Positions 39,334 through 49,227 are shown, counted from the stretch's first letter. The stretch: 64,000 bases of DNA from Sinorhizobium medicae (GCF_007827695.1 NZ_VITA01000003.1:372001-436000), one strand, 5' to 3'. The notes: a model not told the origin generated them from the letters alone. Program-made: numbers and translations.

Positions 39334-39449
39334 TTATGCCGATATCGGCATAAGTCGCATTATGCCGTACGCCGGATTATGCCGCATGGCCAAGTTTGGC
39401 GGCTGTTGTGCCTGCTTCTGGCCATGTGGCAGTTCGGCATAATCAGAGC
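39334..39449 (+). repeat. RIT left terminal inverted repeat region
   Basis: Contains the palindrome TTATGCCGATATCGGCATAA (39334-39353), then ATTATGCCG (39359-39367), ATTATGCCGCATGGCC (39376-39391) and CGGCATAATCAGAGC (39435-39449). The last two are exactly matched, inverted and with the same 74-base span, at the right end. The outermost ~25 bases (palindrome) have no counterpart on the right. Confidence 0.85.
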
Positions 39450-39490
39450 TTTTCGAGGAAGGCGAGCAGTTCGTAGAGAGGGGGTTCTGA

Positions 39491-41236
39491 TCATGCTGCT
39501 TGTGTTGGTCCTGCCCTCAAGGTTGTACGCGCGCGTTGCAAAGCTGATATGGCAGCTTCGACTGTGGCCGCGTAACGTACCAGTGGCCTCTTTATTTCAT
39601 GCTTCAGCAAGACACGCCGGATATCGCGAGTGGTTCCGGTGAGCCACAGGGTCACACCATGCTTGTGAGCCTTGTGCGCTAGGCCCTCGATCATGTTGGC
39701 GCCGGTCGAGTCCAGAAACGGCACCGCGGAGAAATCGACGACCAGTGCCTTTTGGTTGTCCTGAATGCGGTCGAGAACAGAGCCGATTGATGCTGTCGCG
39801 CCGAAGAAGAGAGCACCGGTTATCCGGTAGACGACAACATCGGGGTTCGCAGCAGCAGATTCATTGTAGGCTTTGCGTGGATGGGCGTCATCGGCTTCGT
39901 CGCGCGCCACGAACGGTACATGGGTGGTGACTGCGGTTGTTCGGCTCATACGGTGAATAAAGAGCACTGAGCCAAGAGCGAACCCAACGACAATCGCCTC
40001 ACTCAAATCCCGGAATACTGTCAGGAAGAATGTCGCCCCCAATACGGTTGCTTCGCCCCAACCCGAGCGCAGCAAGATCGCGATTGCAGGCTTTTCGATC
40101 ATGTTCCAGGCAACGACTGCCAGCACGCCCGCCAGAGCTGCTAATGGGATATATGCAGCGAGCGGTGCCGCGATCACCATGAAAATAAGAAGAAATGCTG
40201 AATGCAACATTCCGGCGACTGGCCCGTGCGCTCCAGCGCGTATGTTGGTAGCGGTACGGGCAATGGTGCCCGTCACACAGAAGCCGCCGAACAGCGAGGC
40301 ACCGATATTTGCCGCACCCTGAGCAACAAGCTCGCAGTTGGAACGGTGTCGTCGACCAGTCATGCCATCCGCAACTACGGCTGATAGCAGCGATTCTATG
40401 GACCCTAGCAAGGTGAAGGACAGTGCGGCTGGCAGAACCGCTACAATCCTGTCCATCGAGAGATCAGGCAGTTGCGGGAAAGGCAGTGCAGAGGGGATTC
40501 CGCCAAACTTGGTTCCAATCGTCTCGACAGGCAGGGCAAGCAATGCTGTTGCGGTTGAGCTCAGGGCAACAGCGATCAGCATCCCCGGCCAGCGCGGTCG
40601 CCAGCGGCGTAATCCGAGAATGACCGCAATGGTAGTGATAGAGATCCCGACCGCGCCAGACGCAACGCTGTCCTTTGCTCCCCACAGCACTGGGAGCTTC
40701 TGAAGGAGCTCTCCTGGTTCATGGTCCAAAGTCAGACCGAAAAGGTCCTTGATCTGGCTGGCAAAGATGATCACGGCAATCCCTGCCGTAAAGCCCACCG
40801 TTACCGGGAAGGGAATGAACTTTATGAATGTTCCGAACCGCAGGAGGCCAACTGCGGTGAGCATCAAACCTGAAAGGAAGGTTGCCAGGATTAAGCCATC
40901 CATGCCGTGTTGAGCGACTGTTGCGGCGACCAACACGATAAAGGCCCCGGCCGGGCCGCCTATCTGAAATCGCGATCCTCCGAACAATGAGACGAAGAAC
41001 CCACCGACGATTGCCGAATATAGCCCCTGCGCGGGCGTTGCGCCCGAGGCAATGGCGATGGCCATCGACAGTGGCAACGCTACGATGGCGACGGTAAGTC
41101 CCGCTATTGCATCGGCGCGCAAGTGGGGCAATCCGTAGCCTTCGCGCAGGATTGTAAGAAATTTTGGAGTGTAGAGTTCAGCAAAGCCCGGCGCTTCGCT
41201 CTGTCTGTCTGTCGATACTTTCACTTGTTGCCGCAC
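39491..41236 (-). CDS. SulP-family anion transporter with STAS domain
   Basis: 581 residues: 10-12 membrane helices carrying the SulP signature (LPLSMAIAIASGATPAQGLY) and a C-terminal STAS domain (about 440-560; ALVVDFSAVPFLDSTGANMI). SulP proteins import sulfate, bicarbonate or other anions; substrate undefined here. Starts with GTG at 41236; GTG at 41221 is possible. Located 60 bases downstream of an HTH gene on the same strand, a likely operon, and wholly inside the RIT inverted repeats. Confidence 0.92.
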   Translation of the reverse strand: MRQQVKVSTDRQSEAPGFAELYTPKFLTILREGYGLPHLRADAIAGLTVAIVALPLSMAIAIASGATPAQGLYSAIVGGFFVSLFGGSRFQIGGPAGAFIVLVAATVAQHGMDGLILATFLSGLMLTAVGLLRFGTFIKFIPFPVTVGFTAGIAVIIFASQIKDLFGLTLDHEPGELLQKLPVLWGAKDSVASGAVGISITTIAVILGLRRWRPRWPGMLIAVALSSTATALLALPVETIGTKFGGIPSALPFPQLPDLSMDRIVAVLPAALSFTLLGSIESLLSAVVADGMTGRRHRSNCELVAQGAANIGASLFGGFCVTGTIARTATNIRAGAHGPVAGMLHSAFLLIFMVIAAPLAAYIPLAALAGVLAVVAWNMIEKPAIAILLRSGWGEATVLGATFFLTVFRDLSEAIVVGFALGSVLFIHRMSRTTAVTTHVPFVARDEADDAHPRKAYNESAAANPDVVVYRITGALFFGATASIGSVLDRIQDNQKALVVDFSAVPFLDSTGANMIEGLAHKAHKHGVTLWLTGTTRDIRRVLLKHEIKRPLVRYAATVEAAISALQRARTTLRAGPTQAA

Positions 41237-41296
41237 CTTGAGTAGGAAGCGGCGGGATCGTCGGCTTATCGTCGGCGGTCGCCGTCGCGGATTGAT

Positions 41297-41557
41297 TCAG
41301 GATGTCGTGGATGAGGACTTCAATCGAACGCCGCGACCTCCCGCCGGACTGGCAGCCCCCTCACCGATCAGTTCGATGCCCGCGAGTTCAAGTGCCGTGA
41401 TTACCCTGGTCAAGCTCTCTACCACGCCCCGAACATTGCCACTGCTCGATTCCATCCGTTGGATCGTCGGAATGGAAAGTCCGGACAGCTCGGCCAGGGT
41501 CTTTTGGTCGATGCCGAGAAGCGCACGTGCGGCACGCATTTGGGCGGCGGTAATCAT
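41297..41557 (-). CDS. HTH regulator adjoining the SulP gene
   Basis: 86 residues, beginning MITAAQMRAARALLGIDQKT then LAELSGLSIPTIQRMESSSG; a single XRE-like HTH with the C-terminal region ALELAGIELIGEG seen in short alphaproteobacterial regulators. The gene at 58219 is of the same type. Probably autoregulates and controls the downstream SulP gene. Divergent from ritA across 257 bases. Confidence 0.85.
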   Translation of the reverse strand: MITAAQMRAARALLGIDQKTLAELSGLSIPTIQRMESSSGNVRGVVESLTRVITALELAGIELIGEGAASPAGGRGVRLKSSSTTS

Positions 41558-41814
41558 CGATCTATCCTACGCGTGATAAATCCATATTTGAAATAGCAAT
41601 AATGATCTGTCAAACATCAACTTCCTCAACATCGAAATTCTCGACAGGCACCAAAAGCTATCGCGCACTGCGCGCGCCCATTGAAGTGTAAGGTTCGATG
41701 ACCAAATAGGTGGTCTTTGGCTAGTTTGTACGGTCACCAAGGCGGGAGCCGACCAGTAGTTACATAGAGACGGAAACAATGAAGCTTCGTGCTCCGACAA
41801 CAAGGAGCACTGAA

Positions 41815-43035
41815 ATGAGAATATTCGACAAAGCCACCTGCCTTGACCCGTACTTAGCGTCATTCGAGCAAAGTTTTTCCGCGAGGAAATATAAGCCCGC
41901 GACGCTGGAGAATTATCGCTATCACCTCCGGTGCTTTGGCCGATTGCTGGATGTGGAAGGCATCGCGCCTTCGGCACTGACGGCAGATATTGCCGTCGAA
42001 TTAGGACGGCGATTGCCAACGACACCCAAAGCCCAGATCAAGGTTGCCAATCTTGCCGGGCTGTTCGTCGAGCATCTGATTGAAATAGGCGTGGCGACAC
42101 GCCCGTCGCTCACTGCTGCTCAAGCCGAACGCCAAGAGCTCCTGGGCGACCTCGAAACCTACCTCGAGCGGCAACGCGGCCTCAGCCCACGGTCCGTCAA
42201 ACATGTGCTGGGATTCGCGGCTCGCTTCCTCGCTCACCGCTTCGGGGACCAGATGCTCGATCTCGCGATCTTGAACGCTCGCGATGTCGTGGCGTTCATG
42301 GAGCATGTTATCGGACGCAAGACGCCCTACCGAGACAAGACGTTATCCTCGCACTTGCGCAGCTTCTTCCAGTATCTGTTCGCTCAGGGGCTCATCACCA
42401 CGAACCTCTCACTCTGCGTACCTAGGGTACACAAGCCCTGGGGGGCGAGGCTTCCGCGATATCTGTCGCCCGATGAAGTGGAGGCTGTGCTGGCATCTGT
42501 CGCAACCAATCCGCGGCGAGGCGCCCGCGACTACGCCATGTTGCTGTTGATGGCGAGGCTCGGCATGCGCGCGCCCGAGGTCATGGCGGTCCAACTCGAT
42601 GACATCGACTGGCGGGCCGGCGAGCTTCTGGTTCGCGGAAAGGGAAAACGTCATGACCGGCTGCCAATCCCGTCGGACGTCGGCGAAGCCATCAGCAGGT
42701 ATTTGCGCGAGGAGCGGACTTCAACGACAACCCGCACGCTGTTCGTGAGCCATCGGGCGCCGAACCGTCCGTTCAAGGATAGCCAAATCATCAACTCGAT
42801 TTTGCGGGAAGCGTTCGCGGCGACCGGAGTGAAGCCGCCGACACCCTATGTCGGATCGCATGTTCTGCGTCACAGCCTTGCGACAAATCTGGTTCGGTCC
42901 GGTGCTTCGCTGGAGGAGATCGGGGATCTGCTGCGGCATCGATCGCGTGCAACAACGATGATCTATGCGAAACTCGATACGGATGGATTGCGCTCCATCG
43001 CCCAGCCTTGGCCGATCGCGGAGGTAGCACGATGA
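41815..43035 (+). CDS. RIT tyrosine recombinase A
   Basis: 406 residues, phage-integrase/XerD family, first of the trio. SAM-like N-terminal domain, then catalytic residues: Arg in ARLGMRAPEV, HVLRHS (His-x-x-Arg box), the second His region LRHRSRATT, and nucleophile Tyr in TMIYAKLDTDG. The ATG at 41815 follows AAGGAG; an in-frame ATG at 41779 is not supported. The stop overlaps the next ATG by 4 bases. Confidence 0.92.
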   Translation: MRIFDKATCLDPYLASFEQSFSARKYKPATLENYRYHLRCFGRLLDVEGIAPSALTADIAVELGRRLPTTPKAQIKVANLAGLFVEHLIEIGVATRPSLTAAQAERQELLGDLETYLERQRGLSPRSVKHVLGFAARFLAHRFGDQMLDLAILNARDVVAFMEHVIGRKTPYRDKTLSSHLRSFFQYLFAQGLITTNLSLCVPRVHKPWGARLPRYLSPDEVEAVLASVATNPRRGARDYAMLLLMARLGMRAPEVMAVQLDDIDWRAGELLVRGKGKRHDRLPIPSDVGEAISRYLREERTSTTTRTLFVSHRAPNRPFKDSQIINSILREAFAATGVKPPTPYVGSHVLRHSLATNLVRSGASLEEIGDLLRHRSRATTMIYAKLDTDGLRSIAQPWPIAEVAR

Positions 43036-43970
43036 GCCTCCTTGCCGAACAGGACCGCTACCTGAGCATCAGAAGACGGCTGGGCGCCGATCTGAGTACG
43101 GACGAACGCATTTTGCGTCGCTTCGCCGCCTTTGTCGACAACGATGGCGCGGAGTACATCGACACCAGATTGATCATGCGTTGGCTGGAGAGCCTCCCCT
43201 CCGCCAGTGCCGGAACACGGGGCGCTCGCTTCCGGGTGGCTCGTCAATTTGCCGCCTGGCTGCACGGGACGGATCCGCGGCACGAGGTGCCGCCCCAAGG
43301 GTTGGTGCCTGGTCATGTTCAACGGGTACATCCACACATTTACAGCGACGCCGAAATCATTGCGATTATCGAGCATGCCCGATCGTTGCCATCGGTTTAC
43401 GGCATGCGCGGCTTGACCTGCTCGACGCTCTTCGGCCTGATCGCCGTGACGGGACTTCGGATCAATGAAGCCCTGCGTCTCGACCAGACCGATCTTGATA
43501 TTGAAACCGGCGTCCTTCGTGTTCGCTTCGGAAAACTCGGCAAGGAACGACTATTGCCGCTGGATCCAACTGTAGCGCAAAAACTGGAAAGCTATGGGCG
43601 TGAGCGGGACCGGCTATTGGGGCGCAGATCGGAGGCCCTATTTGTCGCGTGTAAGGGCCATCGTCTCGGCGATTGCGGCGCACGCTACAACTTCGCGCTG
43701 GTCTGCCAGCAGATCGGTTTGAGGCCCAGGCAGGATTACAAGCGCCATGGACGCGGGCCGCGCATCCACGACCTTCGCCACACCTTCGCGGTTCGGACGA
43801 TGCTAAACTGGTATCGATCCGGCCACGATGTGGGCCGCGAGATGATCAAACTCACGACCTGGCTCGGTCACGCGAGCCCGACCGATACCTATTGGTACCT
43901 GGAAGCGGTCCCGGAATTGCTGGAATTAGCTGCCGCTCGGATAACGAGCGCGGCGGAGGGGGAGCAATGA
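43032..43970 (+). CDS. RIT tyrosine recombinase B
   Basis: 312 residues, middle member. Integrase catalytic domain with Arg in AVTGLRINEALRLD, HDLRHTFAVRT, His of WLGHASPTDTYWYLEA and Tyr nearby. Overlaps both neighbours as ATGA, so the three are translated as a coupled unit, as is typical of RIT elements. Confidence 0.92.
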   Translation: MSLLAEQDRYLSIRRRLGADLSTDERILRRFAAFVDNDGAEYIDTRLIMRWLESLPSASAGTRGARFRVARQFAAWLHGTDPRHEVPPQGLVPGHVQRVHPHIYSDAEIIAIIEHARSLPSVYGMRGLTCSTLFGLIAVTGLRINEALRLDQTDLDIETGVLRVRFGKLGKERLLPLDPTVAQKLESYGRERDRLLGRRSEALFVACKGHRLGDCGARYNFALVCQQIGLRPRQDYKRHGRGPRIHDLRHTFAVRTMLNWYRSGHDVGREMIKLTTWLGHASPTDTYWYLEAVPELLELAAARITSAAEGEQ

Positions 43971-44959
43971 AGGCGACCAACTTCCCTGCGCTAATCCAGC
44001 GCTTCTTCACTGACCGGCTCTGCACACAAATGGAGGCAAGCCAGCACACCATCGCCGGCTACCGGGACACATTCCGGTTGTTGATCCGTTACGCTGGTTC
44101 ACGGTGTGGGAAGCCGCCCACGAAGCTTACGATCGAAGATCTCGACGCCGATCTTGTCGCCGACTTCCTGAGCCACGTTGAAACGACGCGTGGTAACACG
44201 GCTCGAACTCGCAATGCGCGCCTTGCTGCGATCCGTTCATTCTTCCGATACGTCGCGATGACCGATCCGACCTGGCTTCTCCATTGCCAGCGCATTCTCT
44301 CGATGCCAAGCAAGCGATACGTGAAGCGTAGCGTGATGTTCCTCGACGCACAGGAGATAGCCGCGCTGCTGGTCGCGCCGGATCGAACAACGTGGGTGGG
44401 ACGGCGTGATCACGCCCTGCTCTTGCTTGCGCTTCAGACCGGATTGCGGGCATCCGAGCTGATCAGTCTGCGCTGCAAGGACGTGGTCCTTGGCGCAGGC
44501 GCCCACATCCGTTGCGTCGGCAAGGGGCGAAAAGAACGCAGCACTCCACTTCGCCGCGATACGGCAAAACTGATCCAGGGCTGGATTGGGGAGCGACGTG
44601 ACAGCGATAGTCCCCTGTTCCCCTCGATCCGGGGCGAGCGGCTCAGTCGTGATGCGCTTGAACATCTGGTGCGCAAGCACTGCCTCACGGCATCCCGAAC
44701 GTGTCCAAGCCTCGCAAGCAAACGTGTTACGCCGCATACTTTGCGGCACAGCACGGCGATGGAACTGCTTCATCACGGAGTAGACCAATCCGTGATCGCG
44801 CTCTGGCTTGGGCATGAATCCGTGGAGACGACCCAGATCTATATCCACGCCGACATGCGGCTCAAGGAAAAGGCGCTCTCTCAGGTCGCCAGACCAGAAG
44901 CCCATCCTGGGCGGTATCGTCCCAACGACGAACTGCTTGTGTTCCTTGAATCGCTCTGA
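43967..44959 (+). CDS. RIT tyrosine recombinase C
   Basis: 330 residues, third member. Catalytic pattern: Arg in LQTGLRASELISLR, HTLRHSTAMELL, LGHESVETTQIYIHAD with the nucleophile Tyr. Starts in the stop of the B gene. Its stop lies inside the right inverted repeat, so it closes the element. Confidence 0.93.
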   Translation: MKATNFPALIQRFFTDRLCTQMEASQHTIAGYRDTFRLLIRYAGSRCGKPPTKLTIEDLDADLVADFLSHVETTRGNTARTRNARLAAIRSFFRYVAMTDPTWLLHCQRILSMPSKRYVKRSVMFLDAQEIAALLVAPDRTTWVGRRDHALLLLALQTGLRASELISLRCKDVVLGAGAHIRCVGKGRKERSTPLRRDTAKLIQGWIGERRDSDSPLFPSIRGERLSRDALEHLVRKHCLTASRTCPSLASKRVTPHTLRHSTAMELLHHGVDQSVIALWLGHESVETTQIYIHADMRLKEKALSQVARPEAHPGRYRPNDELLVFLESL

Positions 44960-45042
44960 TTATGCCGAACCGCCGCATGGCCGAATGGAGGCGCCGCCGC
45001 CTTGATAATCGGCCATGCGGCATAATCCGGCTTACGGCATAA
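44953..45042 (-). repeat. RIT right terminal inverted repeat region
   Basis: GCTCTGATTATGCCG (44953-44967), GGCCATGCGGCATAAT (45011-45026), and terminal CGGCATAA (45035-45042). The stop codon of ritC (44957-44959) lies inside the first block, so the repeat overlaps the gene end. Confidence 0.85.
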
Positions 45043-45301
45043 TGGCCAATTTCGTGGAGCAAGGTCGAATATAGATGGACCTGGCTGTCGAACCGGTGCC
45101 GGTCCGGCATCAGAATGTCGTCGCAGTTCGGCCGGTAGCATGCTTTGGTGCCGCCGTAGGTGACACTGGCGCCGGTGTTTTTGACGAATGTTTCAACGGT
45201 CTCAATGTGCGGGACCGGAGCCCTCGGTAACTCATCGGCCGGGCTGAAAAACCGGGCAGGCAGGTTCTCGATCTGCTCGAGTAGGGTAGGCTGGCGGCGC
45301 C

Positions 45302-47208
45302 TCAATGAGGACGCGGCTCAGCCCCCCTCCGAACCGGACTTGCACCTTTCAGCGCATCCGGCTCTCCACGACTACGTGTTCCGTCACGTCGTTGGTCAAC
45401 TTGGCCACCAGCATGGACGGAGCGATGACAGGGCTGGCAAAGCACAATGCGCTTGCGTAATCGTGCCGCCGGCATGTACCGGGCAAGCCCTGCTTTCTCC
45501 ATTTCCGCGATCTTTCTGACATGATGGATTTCACATGGAAGATCTGTTCGACCGCATCTGGCGCATTTCTGCGCATTGAGGCGTTCGACCATTTCTGTCC
45601 TGCTGAACACAAACTTTGATGATTGTGGGCGATCAATGTCGCCCCATTTTCGCGGTTCGCACTTCAGGTCCTTCAGTTGCCAGATTTTGATCTCTCGGGG
45701 TTCCTCTCCGACTTGGAAGCGAACGAAGAAGTCTTGCCCTCGGCGCATCTTGGAGAAGATTTCCCTCGCAGACGTTTTGTGCTTTGCCGCGATGGTTTTG
45801 ACGCAGCTCATCAGGGCAAAGTACCCGCCCTTATTGAGTTTGCGTTTCACATCATCGGCAAGCGCATAGTAATTTGCGAAGCCTCTCCATTCAGCGTTGT
45901 AGGCCATGACAATTTCGACGTCACTCGCCAAAGTCAAAGCAGGACGGTGGCGAGGACGAAAGGCATCGTAATCGCCCCATCCTTTGCCATTGACAAACCG
46001 GACCACCTTTTCCCTTGGGACATTCAGCTTCAAACGATCTGCCAACCCTCGCCGCAGTGCGGGACGACCATAAAAGGTCGCCTTGTGCGGATTGCGGTTG
46101 GTCGATGTCCTGACATCGTATCCAAGGAAACGCGCTCCGTCCGAAGCCTTGCGGATGCCGCTTTTCTCATCCGACACGCTTAGTTTCAGGTTTTTGGAGA
46201 GGAATGTCCTCACCTCCTCCATGATCTGCCGCGCGTCATCTTTGCTACCAATTATGCCGATCAAGAAGTCATCGGCATAACGGCAGTAGCGGAGCCGCTT
46301 GTATTTCGGATCGAATGCGTCGGTGGCGGGCACGGTCAACCGTTCCGCCTTCAGCCGACTGATCTCCTCCAGTTTGGATTTGATCTCTGCATCATCCTCG
46401 CCTCGATCAAGACGAAGCTGATCCACTTGCTTACGAAGCCGCGTCAGACGATTCATGATCCGTCGGCCTTCGACCGATGGAACACGTTTATCGCCCCTAT
46501 GGTAGGCTGTAATCTTTGTTTCCATGTACTCGTCGAGTTCATGGAGGTAGATGTTTGCCAGTATAGGGGAGACGATACCGCCCTGTGGGGTGCCGCTGTA
46601 GGTTCGGTGATAAACCCAATCCTCCAGATAACCAGCTTTCAACATTCCACGGATCAAGCCGATAAAACGGCTGTCGTGGATACGTTTTTCAAGCAAGCCA
46701 ATGAGGATGTCGTGATCAATGTTGTCGAAGTATCCGACCACATCGACATCGACCAGCCATTTCACCCCTGTCCAAACTGCTCGGATGTTTTCCAGCGCAG
46801 TATGACAGGATCGATTCGGTCTAAACCCATGAGAGTGCTGCGAGAACAGCGGCTCATAGATTTGCTCCAGAAGAATTCGAACGACCTCCTGGACCAAGCG
46901 GTCTTCCGTCGTCGGCACGCCAAGCGGCCTTTTCTTGCCGTTGGCTTTGGGAATGTACACCCGACGTACTGGTTGCGGACGATAGGTCCCATTCGCCAGC
47001 CGTTCGATGATCGAACGTATCTTTTCTGACGTGGGGTCTGTCCGTCAACTCCCGGTGTCATCGCACCCTTGTTCTGTGCGATTTTATGGTAGGCTCGCTC
47101 CCAAAGGAGCGGAGCCTTCATAAGGCGGTAGAGCCCATTGACCCGCCGACCCGACCTAACAATGATCGGGAGCGATCCAACAGCCCTTTTGATAGTATCT
47201 GGCAGCAT
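45302..47208 (-). pseudogene. Group II intron-encoded reverse transcriptase/maturase, frameshifted
   Basis: Starts [20 protein letters not shown] at 47208 after GAGGTG. About residue 58 (TPGVDGQT, near 47035) the frame breaks; the family continues one frame over as [20 protein letters not shown], then [22 protein letters not shown] domain with catalytic YADD ([12 protein letters not shown]), then the maturase domain and an HNH endonuclease ([25 protein letters not shown]). A one-base loss near the N-terminus disables the protein unless it is a sequence error. The frame runs through domain V to a stop at 45302, which is unusual; most such proteins end before domain V. Confidence 0.88.
45331..45364 (-). 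ncRNA. Group II intron domain V
   Basis: 34-nt hairpin starting GAGCCGGATGCGCTGAAA and ending AGTCCGGTTC on the minus strand, matching the conserved domain V helix with its tetraloop region. Domain VI follows, leading to the 3' splice site at 45281. Confidence 0.85.
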
Positions 47209-48196
47209 TAGCACACCTCTTCGTAAGGTTTTGGATCGTAGTCGCTGCCGTCCTTCCCCTGATCCGCAGAATTTTCGCTCAAGTTGCCCTGAGCTTATAT
47301 TCTCGACCATCCGATGATTTCGGCTGTCCCGGTCATTACTCCGGGCATTTGAGTACTATGACGGCTCCGTACCCATACAGGTCATCGGCAGAACCGATGC
47401 CTGCTTAGGGCATCCCGTAATTACGAAAGCGGGAGATACGATGTGGTTAGGTGCCCCGTTCGTTCACTTACCCCTCCGATGGAGGATGCGCCGAATGGGC
47501 TGGCTTTCCCGATATCGGGGTTGGAGGACCTCAACATCCTGTCCTCTGTCCATTCGGTGTGCCGTGTCAGTCGTTCTACGACACCGCTCCGGTTGTAGGC
47601 CGCTGCAAACTAGGGTTCAGGCAATACAGCTTTCACCATACACATCTTGCCCTGACCCGCCGCATCGCAAACGACTTTGATGCTTTGGGCCTTTTCCGAA
47701 CATGCTATTGTTCCCCGCTCCTTTCGGAGTCACAATCGTTGCCGATCGAGGTGAGTTCGGCAGGCATGAGCTATTCCAGCAAGCTCATTCACTCATCGTG
47801 ACACTCCCTATGCTTTCGCCGTTACGGCGCACCATTGAAGACGGTGTATCCTTTGAGATAAGGGATTGAACAATCCTCGTCGTCTTCGCGCTCCTTCGGC
47901 GTGAAGGTTCCGTACTTGACGACGAGCGTTCCTTTCTCACCCTTTCGGACTTTCGCGCCGAGATCCTGGGCCTGCCGATAGGTCATCCAGGTGTTTTCCT
48001 CGTAGCCGAAAATCTGGCTGGAGATCCACAGCATCAGGACGTTGATGCCCCGATAGGCTTCGCCGGTGGCGCGGCGCGGGGTGAGTGAGCAGCGGATGTC
48101 GTTGCGCCAGGGACGGATCCACGGTTTTGTGCCGGCTTCAAGCTGCTTTACGATGGTATCAGTGATGCGTTGGTAAGTGTCGTTGATGCTCTGCAT

Positions 48197-49227
48197 GAGC
48201 GTCTCCATTCCGTTGGTTGACGGCAAAAAACGGAGATAGCCGAAGCGAACCCATGCACCCGTAGGGCCGAAACGACAGAGGAGGACCGCGCAAGCGGTTG
48301 CATCGGGGAGGGGCTATCGTAGCTTGTCCGTCACATCAGCCAACGGAACGGAGACAGCGCCGGAGCATTGGGAACACCAGCCGCGCGAAGAGAACGTAAG
48401 CAGCTGGCAGCGTTTGAAGGGGATCAAGCGAGACCCGTCCTAATCGCGCTCACGCGCGCTCATGCTCACACCACGACGCGCCTTTCCGGCCGCACGATTA
48501 AGCCCGGTGATAGACTCTTGTTGTGTGCCCGTTCAGGCTGCGTTTGCTCCTCGGAGCCTCCAGCTCGCATCGCCTGCGGCACAACTCAGATCGGAGTGAG
48601 TGAGATCTCCGCATCGTCGTCCGGCAAGCGTTCAGGCAATCGGCGCGATTGACAGCAAGGGTTGGCTCGATCGTCAGGATATTCGTGGTAAGATCGTGAT
48701 GACCGAGAACCTAGCGATTTCCGCCAGGACGTGCCGTGCGGATATTGTGTTCAAACGCGTCTCGCCGTTCCAGATCGGCAAAGAGCGGCGCGAAGCGCCT
48801 CACTGCAGTTCGGATTGGTTGCGTCCTCCACAACATGCTTGATGGACGGACGGGGCGTGAGTGGTCTCGATCGAAGGCTCTATCATGCGCGGCTTGCTGA
48901 GGACGGTGGCTCGATGCCGAGGCCATAGTGGTGGCCTAGCTCCGCAACGAACGCTTGCTCCGAGCGGCTCTTGCTTTCCCAAAGGATGCGCGTGCCTGGG
49001 TAAGGTGATGGGCCGGCTGTCACGCTCTGCGAATTGTTCGTAGGTGGCACCGCGAAGAACGGGTTGCAGTTTTTGAAGACGTGGATCAGCCCCGAAGAAT
49101 GGTCGCCGCGTCGATCGTTAAACAAGATTCGCAGGCGTCCATCTGGGTCCCACAGAAGGATTATGGATTGGCATCCTGTGGCGCTTCTGGGCAATTCCAT
49201 AACGAGCCGTCACGGGCGCGCGTTCTG
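48197..49227. other. 1 kb without a recognisable gene
   Basis: Between ardC and pepT. It holds the ardC promoter region (48197-48300). The frames present (e.g. minus strand 49200-48883, MELPRSATGCQSIILLWDPD) lack recognisable domains and ribosome sites. Possibly decayed mobile DNA. Confidence 0.4.

Larger units (their letters stand above)
39334..45042 (+). mobile_element. RIT (recombinase-in-trio) element with SulP/HTH cargo
   Basis: 5709 bases bounded by TTATGCCG (39334-39341) and CGGCATAA (45035-45042), flanked on both sides by TGGCCA (39328-39333 and 45043-45048). It carries three overlapping tyrosine recombinase genes on the plus strand, as in RIT elements, plus an anion transporter and HTH gene on the minus strand. 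Extended terminal inverted repeats (see separate entries) place the cargo inside the element. Ends were verified by the restored ardC frame. RIT elements as I know them carry only the three recombinases, so the cargo is unusual. Confidence 0.85.
45281..47832 (-). mobile_element. Group II intron in ardC
   Basis: 2552 bases on the minus strand. The 5' end reads GTGCGCCG (47832 downward), the group II consensus start; the 3' end is CTAC at 45281, followed by exon TCGAGCAG. Domain V is recognised at 45331-45364. Between them sits a reverse transcriptase gene. Removing it joins AAT G|TC GAG, Asn-Val-Glu, in the ArdC motif YTVFN. Same orientation as ardC, as required for splicing. Confidence 0.9.
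38991..48196 (-). pseudogene. ardC: Antirestriction gene ardC split by a RIT element and a group II intron
   Basis: ArdC-type antirestriction protein (N-terminal ssDNA-binding domain, C-terminal zinc-metallopeptidase-like domain). Pieces on the minus strand: 48196-47833 (MQSINDTYQRITDTIVKQLE to LKGYTVFN), 45280-45043 (EQIENLPARFFSPADE to HLYSTLLHEIGH), and 39327-38991 (WTGAKHRLDRDLTGRFGS to end). The HEIGH zinc motif sits at the RIT junction. Lengths 364 + 238 + 337 = 939 nt, i.e. 312 codons and a stop, with the frame preserved at both joints. So the gene was intact before two insertions. The intron could in principle splice from RNA; the RIT break cannot be repaired that way. Start at 48196 chosen for GGAG six bases before the ATG. 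Confidence 0.92.

Noticed and set aside
48883-49200. Minus-strand frame of 105 codons
   Set aside because: No recognisable domain, no ribosome site and odd composition; left as unassigned.
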